Shown here in pieces: positions 8,432 through 16,058 of a DNA stretch of 16,058 nt; the stretch's first letter is position 1, and each line of letters begins with the position of its first letter. A model generated the notes under the pieces. It saw nothing but the letters and a program-made list of their open reading frames with translations, was not told where the DNA came from and did no database searches. The stretch is from Chalciporus piperatus (Eukaryota > Basidiomycota > Agaricomycetes > Boletales > Boletaceae). A program made the translations under genes and the position numbers. Where the stretch lies: the NCBI GenBank assembly GCA_038093975.1, contig JBBPTG010000404.1, forward strand, positions 1-16,058, written 5' to 3'.

Positions 8432-10253
8432 CTATACCAACCTCAACACGGCAACAGACTCGACATGGGCCGTCTGTGGGAACAAATCAAACCCTCTCAA
8501 ACTCTCCAACACATACCTCTTTCCCTTTCCCTTTCCCTCCTCACCCTCCGACCTTTTCAAAATCATCGCCACATCCCTCGCCTGCGTATGCACATTACAA
8601 CTCACATAAACCACCGTCCCCGCCGCAAATTTCACCAACTGCTCCACGAATTTGTCATCACACCCTTTCCTCGGGGGATCCACGATCACCGCCGTGTTCT
8701 CCCTCGGGAAGGCTTGCACTTTTGCGAAAATGTCGGAGGCGTCGCCTGAGAGGAAGGTGCACCGGTTGGGAGGGACGGTAGGGGCGTTGAGAGGGGATGT
8801 GGCGTTGAGTGTGGCGGATGCGATGGAGGAGGCGGAAAGTTCGATGCCGGAGACGGTGGTGAAGTGGGGAGAGAGCATGATTGAGAAGAGACCACTGCCG
8901 CAGTAGGCGTCGACGAGGTGTGTTGGCGTGTTGGCGGGTGTGGGAGTGGGAATGGGAGTGGGAGGGAAGATGGCGTCGCGGACGTAGGAGGTGAGAGGGA
9001 CCAGGATGGAGTTGTTGTTTTGGAAGAAAGAGTGACCGGGGAATTCGAAGTAGGTGTCTCCGACACGTTCGCGAACGATGGCTTTGGGGTCGGTGATGCA
9101 GATGTGGGTGTCTGGGTCGTCCGGTGTAGGGTTGGTGGGGTCTATTGGGATGGATGGGTCGAGGGAGTCACGGAGGAGGAGGGATACCCCTTTTTTGTAG
9201 GACCAGATGTTGCTAGGAGGGATGGAGTGAGTCACAAAACAGGGCGGATGAAGGGGGAGAGAATCTTACTTGATGATGTTCTCCCGTATTGGGCCGAGTG
9301 CTTTGTTAAGTACTGGCGTCGCTATCGGGCATTCTTCGATGTCCATCACCGTCCTCTTTCCGATCTCATTGAAACCAATTTTTAGCCAGTCAGGTTTGGC
9401 GGTGCTGGTGCTAGGGTCAGAAGTGTCAGAGGTGTGTTGAGCACGGGCTTTTTTGGGCGCTGCCTCGAAGTGAGGGGTTATCTTTGTACGGTAATGGTAT
9501 TGTTTCGGAGAACCGATGGTAGGCAGCACCGTCGGCACTGCGGATGGGGGTAGGTCTGGGCGAGTGTGAGTAAGAGAGAGGCAAGATGCGCTGTATCATA
9601 CCTGAGAAGTTTTGGTATGCCTTGATGACGACGTCGCGCTTGAGTTCGAGTTGTTTCTCGTACGAGAGCATCTGGGCGGGTTGAGCACGTGCTGAACCGG
9701 TGTGACGGAGACACATACTTGATACTGGCAACCCGAGCACTTTCCAAAGTATTTGCATTGTACTCTACTGTCATCTCTCCAATCTGCATTGTGAGATTCG
9801 ACCGAGACAAGGTCTGCGAAGGAGTGCAGACGAGAACTACGATACACGCGCACACGTATTCGTTCGCCGGGGAGTGCAAATGGTGCTACTATGACCCAGG
9901 ACGAGCGGGGCTCTGGTCCGAGTGCCAGTGCATTCCCTATGCACGCGATCAGGTCAGCTGGACTGATCCTCGGTGGGGAGATACACACCATTCGAGGCGA
10001 GTCGATCTACGACGACTTCGAATTCCTCTCTGAACTCGAACGGAGATTCCCAGTCAGATCCACTCTGTTCTGCGTCGTCTACTTTCTGTTTTCCTAGTAG
10101 AGACACGACGTCATGCCATAGAACGTCATCGGGGGGAAGTTGTCGTGTTTTCTTCCTCGGTTTCAAGTTCAGCCGAGGTCGCTTCTCTGCGGGTGCGATG
10201 ACGTCGTTTCCTTGTTCTTCTGAATCAGAGCGTGGTCTGACGTAGGATGACAT
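8432..10253 (-). CDS. TRM2: tRNA (uracil-5-)-methyltransferase, Trm2/TrmA family
   Basis: Uses SAM to methylate U54 in the T-loop of tRNAs (m5U, ribothymidine). Exons on the minus strand are 10253-9989, 9936-9719, 9671-9602, 9555-9270 and 9212-8432; the introns are 52, 47, 46 and 57 nt, all GT-AG, and all phases agree, giving 539 aa. Residues about 75-140 look like a TRAM-type RNA-binding region. C149, C155 and C158 (CKYFGKCSGCQYQ) are a Cys cluster. TIGSPKQYHYRTK starts at 197, FFQNNN at 342. The SAM loop VDAYCGSG is at 380-387 and DPPRKG at 458-463. The nucleophile is C485 (YVSCN) and the general base E531 (LFPQTAHVES). Low-complexity Pro/Thr (363-378) and Gly/Lys (506-511) inserts lie between motifs. 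The start at 10253 has A at -3, but an in-frame upstream ATG at 10325 would add 24 residues resembling a mitochondrial presequence. It is divergent from MAM3. Identification is firm; the start is less so. Confidence 0.95.
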
Positions 10254-10487
10254 CTTCACCCGCGATGACACGAGAAGAACACTCCGAAATACACGGAGAC
10301 GAGACAAAGTGGACCGGGACAGCATAGAGAGAGGAATGAATCTGATTGGCTGGATGAGCACGTGCTTGGTCCGGATGTAATCCTGACCGAAACAGCGTCC
10401 GAGCCTGGGGAATCTCTTCCAAGACTTTCTCCTTTCTTTCCTCAACCACGACCATCAAGTCCAAGCGGGGATTTCATTAGCATTGTC
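10254..10487. promoter_or_regulatory. divergent promoter region of TRM2 and MAM3
   Basis: This 234-bp gap separates the two start codons. It holds the palindrome GCACGTGC (10358-10365), containing the E-box CACGTG, and ATTGG at 10345-10349 (a CCAAT box on the minus strand, facing TRM2). Both are typical fungal promoter elements, but short motifs also occur by chance. A second possible TRM2 start (10325-10323) and a possible upstream in-frame MAM3 ATG (10362) also fall in this region. Confidence 0.45.
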
Positions 10488-12829
10488 ATGATAATCTCCC
10501 TCGCACGCATTCTCTTAAATGATCCACCAACTACGGTAGAAGAGCCTGTCGGCTCGCCAGAGTTTTGGTGCAAGTTAGCCATCAGTGCGGCTCTCGTCCT
10601 CGCAGGTGGTGTCTTCGCGGGGTAAGCCCTTCACACTTTCCTCCTACATGCCCATCTTATGCGCGCAGTCTCACCCTCGGTCTCATGGGTCTCGATGAAC
10701 TCCACCTTCGCGTCCTAGCAACATCCTCCGATGATCTCGTCGAGAAGGAAAACGCTCAGAAAGGTCCGCTTCCCTTGGGTTCCAGCTCTTCACGTCCTCA
10801 TATTGTCCAGTCTTGAAACTCATGCAGAAAGGCCGTCATTGGGTTCTCGTCGTTTGTACACTTGTCATCCGCTCAACGCCTCCGCTGACCCTTCAACACA
10901 GGTGTTGCTCCTTGCCAACGTCGTGCGTCCATTATTTTCTTCCAATGGTACACCGTCTCACGTGCCGCACTCATCCGACCCCAGGTGATCAATGAGAGTT
11001 TACCTATTTTTCTCGACAGTGCCGTAAGTTTCCCTTGCCTCCCCTAGCTCCGCGGAACATGCCTGAAGATCATCCCCAGATTGGTGGTGGTATTGCGGCC
11101 GTGGTCATATCCACAACTGCCATAGGTAGGTCTTATCTGATTATTGTTCCGTCTCTCTCACCTGATCCAATTCAGTTATATTTGGGTATGTCCTGCTAGT
11201 TCTTCCGGTTTCCTGTCACTCACTGCAACTTACAACGGCGATTCATTCTCTCTGAAGCGAGTACGTGTTCGAATGCTTCCGCGTTCTAGACCTAGAACCA
11301 CTCAGTACTCATTATCAAATAGGATCATTCCACAGGCCGTCAGCGTGAGACATGGTCTCGCAATCGGCGCACGCTGCGCTCCCTTCGTCAAAGGTCTCAT
11401 GTATCTCTTTGGTATGACTCATTTCATTCGTCTGATTCATACACGGATATTTACGACAATGTGCCCTCTGCACCAGCGCCGATTGCCTGGCCCATCGCCA
11501 AGCTTTTGGACCACGTCCTCGGTGTAAACGAGGCGCACACCTACAAGAAAGCAGAACTCAAATCGTTCCTCCAGTTTCACCGTACTGGAGAGGAGCCCCT
11601 CCGCGATGACGAGATCAGCATCCTCAACGGTGTCCTTGAGCTCAACACCAAAAACGTTGAAACAATCATGACTCCTATCAACGTGTGTGCCGAGCCTTGA
11701 TGCTTACGGATGTACACGCATGCTTACAACACCACATTTCTGACCCGGCCAGGACGTCGTGACCCTCTGCGCAGATACTATTCTTGATCACGCTACCGTT
11801 GACGCAATGCACGTTCGTTGAGACCTGTCATATTCTCCCCACTGATCCTGTCCGTTTTCAGACTTAACAGCGGTTACTCGCGGCTACCCGTTCACGAAGT
11901 CGATAACCCTCTTGCATTCCGTGGACTGCTTCTTGTCAAGAAGGTGGGTCCCAATATTCTCATGATGTTGTGTGGTGGTTTAACTGAAAGGTTTGATGCC
12001 AGCTTCTTGTCTACGATCCCGCAAAAGCACTGCCTGTATCTCAAATTAAGCTCTCGATATTGCCTGAAGCGCACCCTTCCATCAATTGTTTCCAGGCGCT
12101 CGACTATTTGTGAGTGGTTATTCTCACTCGACTGAGGTACTCCCTGATCACACGACTCTTTTCGTAGCCAAACTGGGCGCGCGCATTTATTGCTAGTAAG
12201 TCGGACGCCCGGGCTCGCCGGTGGAGGCATTGGCGTGATCACACTCGAAGGTACGTCTATAGCCAGCTCCAGTGCAGCCGTCGTTATCGTTGTCTCCGAC
12301 TGTGCTGATTGAATTTGATGGATGGATGGGACATGCAGATATCATCGAGGTACGCATGCGCGAGAATTGCCTCTGGCTATTCGGTTTCGCCTGACATCTG
12401 CGACTCTTTTGCTATTGCCCTCCTATAGGAAATCATTTCAGAAGAGATCGTTGACGAGACGGATCGATACGAGGATAACCAGAGCAAGCGATATGCAAAG
12501 CGACTCACAAATGCAGCCGCGATGAGGGGGTGAGTAGTTACCTGTTTCCTGCCAATCAATCATATCGCCCATCTTCCGCAATGCTCTTTCGTTCCTGTAC
12601 CATTTTCCGTGCTCACGTGCCCGATAGAATTGTGGAGCGCGAACGCAGTCTGACTCGCGTGTCGTCTGTCGAATACACGCCGACCCTACCTTCCACCCCC
12701 ATTGCAGGGGATCACTCCTCGGGAATGATCGCATCACATCACACGACGCCGCTGCTACCCCACTCACATACGTCCCTCCACCATACGTCTGTACGGTACG
12801 GTGCCATCAGCAAATCGCCCAAGAGCTGA
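10488..12829 (+). CDS. MAM3: CNNM/Mam3-type membrane protein (DUF21 + CBS pair)
   Basis: Relatives (yeast Mam3, vacuolar; human CNNM) act in Mg2+ and other divalent-metal homeostasis. Exons I can fit: 10488-10621, 10669-10763, 10811-10851, 10902-10922, 10985-11023, 11080-11125, 11176-11185, 11258-11260, 11323-11411, 11477-11682, 11753-11808, 11862-11943, 12003-12109, 12168-12250, 12339-12349, 12429-12529, 12628-12829. Phases agree throughout and give 441 aa. Residues about 28-200 are the DUF21 membrane domain (LVLAGGVFAGLTLGLMGLDE; IFGEIIPQAVSVRHG at about 127-141); the CBS pair follows from ETIMTPI to GVITLEDIIEEIISEEIVDE; the tail is Ser/Thr/His-rich. Introns are 46-98 nt. Three are odd: a weak donor (GTCCGC, 10764), a GC donor (11809), and a pair flanking a 3-nt exon (11258-11260). 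The family call is firm; individual junctions rest on conserved protein motifs. Confidence 0.93.
11258..11260 (+). other. candidate 3-nt microexon in MAM3
   Basis: The three bases CGA lie between an AAG acceptor (intron 11186-11257, GTATGT donor) and a strong GTACGT donor (intron 11261-11322, AATAG acceptor). Inserted between GG (exon end 11185) and G (exon start 11323) they give GGC GAG, the Gly-Glu of the conserved GEIIP motif. Skipping them keeps the frame but deletes the Glu. Confidence 0.7.
11809..11861 (+). other. candidate GC-AG intron in MAM3
   Basis: Donor GCACGT after ...GACGCAAT and acceptor TTTTCAG, 53 nt. Joining gives GAC GCA ATA CTT AAC AGC GGT, i.e. DAILNSGYSR, the conserved first CBS segment. 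The nearby GT donors at 11813 and 11817 give the wrong phase, and later ones meet an in-frame TGA. Confidence 0.75.
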
Positions 12830-13298
12830 CGTTAGTTGAGGAGGGCACATTCATTATTGCTCTGATATCGAATCGATCGACTTGTTCCGTCTTGACTACG
12901 TTATCGAAAATGGACCCGAGGGCGGGGAGGGGGTAAGAGCGGTGGAGTGGTGGAGTGCCGGTGTGATGGGGGGATGACGCGTGACGCCCGAATGTGTATC
13001 ATATTTCCTTGGCCGTTTTCTTGTCTGTTTTTCTTGTTCTGTTTTGCATACCTGCCCTGATGCGGTGATGCGTTGGGGCTGATGTATCTAGATTTAGGGG
13101 GGCTGCTCGTCATCTTGTTGTCTGTATCTTCATTCATTCATCCACTCTCTGGTGCGCACGGTGGTTGGCATGGGCAAGCGGTTCAAGAATGTGTGTACCA
13201 AGTGTACTTGATGGAGTGTAGTGGTAGTGGTAACGCCGGGTACGATCTTGGACACGTGTATGGTCATAAATCATAATGTGTTGCATGGTCGTGGGAGT
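12830..13298. other. intergenic stretch between convergent MAM3 and F-box gene
   Basis: This is the 3' flank of MAM3, with a G-rich patch around 12916-12980 and no convincing open frame or RNA gene. It ends where the F-box-linked direct repeat begins. Confidence 0.45.
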
Positions 13299-13680
13299 CG
13301 GTCGTGCATCGCGAGCGGCAGTACTTAAGTACGTCCGAGTAGAGCAGCGAGCATGTCATTTGACTCGAATATTACAACGCGAAAAAAATCCCATGGGACT
13401 AATGACAGTACCGTAACGTCAGCGAATGTTCTTGAATTGTCATCAACGTGCGAGAAAGTTTTACGAGGCCAACCGCTGAGGAGGGAGGGTCACCATCATC
13501 ACCAATCGATAACCAAACGAAGCCATCTCAAAGGAATCGAGAAGAAGATATCCAAACGGAATCTGACGACGAACGATGTACATAAAGAATTCATCATCAG
13601 CCATTCGAGCCCATCGAGCGTATGTATGTGTACCTCACCCACCTATCGCTACGTTTATCCATACTTCACCATGGTATCGA
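13299..13680. repeat. direct repeat, copy 1 (3' flank and last codons of the F-box gene)
   Basis: Matches 15702-16058 in the same orientation with substitutions and small indels. Shared exact blocks include CGGTCGTGCATCGCG, AATATTACAACGCGAAAA, CGATAACCAAACGAAGCC and ACTTCACCATGGTATCGA. The repeat covers the end of the coding sequence and about 355 bp of 3' flank. Confidence 0.9.
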
Positions 13681-15552
13681 CGACCGACCAAAAACCACAG
13701 TTCGTTTCAGGGTCTGAAAAAGTGGCACTGACTTCCGATACGGACGTAAAGTGTTTTCGGATGAAAGCCGCCACTTCAAAAGGATCACCGACGTGGGATT
13801 CGTGTAAACAGAGACGGCGGATGGCGGTGTTACGAACGTCGGGATCTGTGTCCGTCGGGACCTCCCTGGCATCAAGGGGTAGACAAAGTTCCCGTAGTTT
13901 CGGGCAGGCAACGACGAGCCGCAAAAGGCCTTGGCAGGTGATGTATTTCATCGATTGTGGAGGATATTCTCCACGCTCGCAACGGATCTTGAGGGATTCC
14001 ATCGATGGCCAGCTGCGAGCTATGTTTATGAACTCGTCGTCATCCAGGGAGATCTGATCGCTCCAATCGAGGAGCAGCATGCGAAGGTGCGAGAAGGACA
14101 TCAGGGGGAGGAGGGATTGATACGAGAGGCGGAAGACGTGTGGTTCCTCTTCCGCGCGTGATTCCTCCGTCGGACGGACGGACGGGTCGGATTCGAAGAT
14201 GAGGGACTGAATGGATTCTGTGTATGAAGAACTCGAGGCAAGCAGCGAGAAGAAGGTCGATAGCGCTTCCGCAGTAGGTTGCTCGTGGACCTGGACGTAC
14301 AGGGTGGACAATTTCTGATCCCGAGATCCAAGGAGGGTGGTGACGAAGTCGAGATCCGACGTCGTCAACTGGAGGATCCTGGCGCGTGGAAACGGTGTGT
14401 CTTCAGGTTGGAAATATGGGCGTGGAACTGGCTTCTGAGGGGTGTGCTCGACCCAAATCTTTTGAATCGTGGGAGACAGGGACAGGTGTCTCATAGCAGC
14501 ATCGTCGACGGGGGCCCTGTGAAGGAAGAGATCTACAAGTTTATCGTGACAACAGACTGCCCGAGATAACTCGTAGGTAGTCGTCTGAGCCAGCTCTTGG
14601 CCACCTGGGAAACCGAATGAAACGTCCTTCAAGTTCTGGCAACGATGGGGATAACTCTGGAAAAATGATCGTAATGTATCGCCGTCCGTGTCGGTCAAGC
14701 GCGCGAAGAGCTTAACCAGCGTAGGACTGAGCAGTGGGTAGATCCACGCGATAGACCCAGGAGGCGGGTGTTCAGATTGCGGCTGCCAGATCAAGACCCT
14801 CAAGTTGGGAAACAGGAGGGATTGAGAGCCAATACTCTTCAAGAAGCCGAGAGAGAGGCCATCTTTCAGGACCAAGATTTTCTGAACGCGATGCGAGTAT
14901 TTTTCGATGACAGCCCACTCAGCGGGGGTTGGAGGATCCTGTTTATATTTGATCATGATCCACGCAACTCAAGAAATCTGTGACATGGACCTACCAGTTC
15001 CTCCACCTCGTCAAACTCGGAGTCTTTGTCCTCTGAGTCTTCGTCCTCCTCCGAGTCTTCAACATCCTGACATTCGTCTTCGTCTTCCTCGGCGTCTTCG
15101 TCTTCCTTCTCAGGGTCTTTGTCCTCCTCGGCGTCTTTGTCCTCCTCGGTGTCTTTGTCCTCCTCGGCGTCTTTGTCCTCCTTCGCGTCTTTGTCCTCCT
15201 TCGCGTCTTTGTCCTCTTCCTCGACGTCTTCGTCATTCTGCTCAACGTCTTCGTTCAGCTTTGTGTCTTGATCGTCACGCTCAATTGGTCTAACACATCG
15301 AATGAGTGGATGGAGAGACCGCAACTCCCGCCAAAGGCGATCGAGGGATAGTTCCGAGATCAATCGACACGTTCGAGCGAGAGCGAACAGTGTCTTCGGA
15401 TGTTCCTCGACATAATCCAGGATGGACTGCAGTATGTCTGGGATGAGCAATGGATTACAGCCCTGTGGGTTCAACGATGTCACGGAATCCATCCTGCGCG
15501 TGTCTCCAAGGGGATATTGGGGGTAAAAAAGTGTAAAGCTGCTCGCTGACAT
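13655..15552 (-). CDS. F-box protein with acidic repeat tract and LRR-like region
   Basis: Exon 1 is 15552-14995 and exon 2 is 14938-13655, joined over a 56-nt GTAGGT...AAACAG intron in phase 0, giving 613 aa. Residues about 33-78 ([15 protein letters not shown]...LARTCRLI...LDRLWREL) are an F-box, which in general binds Skp1 and recruits substrates to an SCF ubiquitin ligase. Residues about 92-186 are almost only Asp/Glu/Lys/Ala/Ser and include six tandem copies of a hexapeptide like EEDKDA. Exon 2 has scattered leucine-rich segments ([31 protein letters not shown]), typical of the substrate side of basidiomycete F-box proteins. The Met at 15492 is an alternative start with an equally good context. 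A tandem paralogue follows at the window end. The substrate is unknown. Confidence 0.88.
15116..15223 (-). repeat. 18-bp coding minisatellite, six copies
   Basis: Six consecutive 18-bp units of the type TCTTTGTCCTCCTCGGCG (plus strand), differing by a few bases, inside exon 1 of the F-box gene. On the coding strand each gives a six-residue acidic unit. Units of 3n length can vary in number without breaking the frame. Confidence 0.92.
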
Positions 15553-15701
15553 CCCGGTTCTTATATCCGTGAAATTTAATATGGCAACTGAACAGTGAAA
15601 TGCATCAGGAAAATGTCACGATTTGAAACAAACTGTCACTTCCCCTGACCTTTTGGAGCCTCTTGGACACAAGTCATAAGTAAACAAACGTGTCACGTAG
15701 C
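15553..15701 (-). promoter_or_regulatory. upstream region of the F-box gene
   Basis: 149 bp between the start codon and the repeat that belongs to the next gene copy; any promoter of the F-box gene must lie here or within the neighbour's 3' flank. No motif is strong enough to name. Confidence 0.3.
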
Positions 15702-16058
15702 CGGTCGTGCATCGCGGGAGTAGAGAGCAGCATGACATTTGGAATATTACAACGCGAAAAAGAAAATCACATGGGACCAATGATACGAAGGACGTTACAT
15801 CGAAGCATGCAGTACCGTCAGCGACTGTATAGAATCGTCATCAACACGCAAGAAAGGTTTTACGAGGCCAACCATAAAGGAGGGACAACGGTCATCATCA
15901 TCATCGATAACCAAACGAAGCCGATGAAAAAAAAACGAAATGGAATCTGACGACGAAACATTCAACATTCCATCAACCATTCGAAACCCATCAAGCATAT
16001 GCACCCCACTCACCTATTGTTACGTTCTAAATCATTCCAAACTTCACCATGGTATCGA
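15702..16058. repeat. direct repeat, copy 2 (same unit as 13299-13680)
   Basis: Shares order and orientation of many exact blocks with copy 1, from CGGTCGTGCATCGCG to ACTTCACCATGGTATCGA. The offset drifts from 2,403 to 2,378 bases because of small indels. It runs off the window. Confidence 0.9.
16027..16058 (-). CDS. 3' end of a second, tandem F-box paralogue (partial)
   Basis: The last codons read DTMVKFGMI then TAG (16029-16027), aligned with DTMVKYG then TAA in the copy ending at 13655. The stop therefore lies two codons later here. Only these residues fall in the window; the call rests on the flanking repeat. Confidence 0.75.
   Translation of the reverse strand, partial: DTMVKFGMI

Noticed and set aside
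9478..9879. Other-frame reading of TRM2 exons 2-4 as a separate protein
   Set aside because: Spliced Trm2 motifs (CKYFGKCSGCQYQ, TIGSPKQYHYRTK) fix the true frame.
12196..12201. GTAAGT as an intron donor in MAM3
   Set aside because: These bases encode Val-Ser in LLLVSRTPG of the CBS domain, and reading through gives the conserved GVITLED with no frame problem.
13353..14057. 234-codon plus-strand frame
   Set aside because: Lies antisense to the F-box gene and its flank; Ser/Arg-rich mirror of the coding strand without a domain.
14907..15293. Plus-strand frame with repeated RRLCPP units
   Set aside because: It is the complement of the acidic minisatellite in the F-box gene; the repeat explains the open frame.
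1..16058. tRNA, rRNA or CRISPR features
   Set aside because: No A/B-box pair with a cloverleaf and no spaced short repeats were seen. The only tRNA-like sequence is the complement at the retroelement primer site.

Overview
The window looks like nuclear DNA of a mushroom-forming basidiomycete (Agaricomycete). The support is many very short introns (most 46-79 nt) with CTGAC/CTGAY-like branch points, a copia-type LTR retrotransposon, F-box/leucine-rich genes of the type expanded in that class, and a zinc-finger family that I recall as multi-copy in Agaricomycetes. No species can be assigned from the sequence alone.

Layout. (1) 1-2361 (+): 3' part of a long gene that enters from outside the window. 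It has a segment reminiscent of transposon proteins followed by C-terminal zinc fingers. (2) 2362-3150: no gene seen. (3) 3151-8003: a complete, very young Ty1/copia element of 4,843 bp (3156-7998). Its two 215-bp LTRs are identical as read, and it is flanked by a perfect 5-bp target duplication (TAGCT). It has a primer-binding site for the anticodon arm of initiator tRNA-Met, a polypurine tract, and an intact protease-integrase-RT-RNase H frame. The gag part is split by a reading-frame offset near 3697-3709. (4) 8004-8431: no gene seen. (5) 8432-10253 (-): TRM2, the tRNA m5U54 methyltransferase, five exons, 539 aa. (6) 10254-10487: divergent intergenic region. (7) 10488-12829 (+): MAM3/CNNM-type membrane protein (DUF21 plus CBS pair), 441 aa in 17 exons, including an apparent 3-nt microexon and a GC-AG intron. 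(8) 13655-15552 (-): F-box/LRR-like gene with a long acidic tandem-repeat tract. (9) 15702-16058: a second copy of that gene's 3' flank plus its last codons, so the F-box gene is one member of a tandem array that continues beyond the window.

The genes do not form a functional cluster. TRM2 and MAM3 are housekeeping genes sharing a 234-bp divergent promoter region. The sequence on either side is accessory: a recent retrotransposon, a probable transposon-related family and a locally duplicated F-box family. The most unusual signals are the 3-nt microexon, the possible two-start (cytosol/mitochondrion) arrangement of TRM2, the TG...GA termini and half-tRNA-type primer site of the retroelement, and the gag frame break in an otherwise intact element. 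I did not find a wholly new system.
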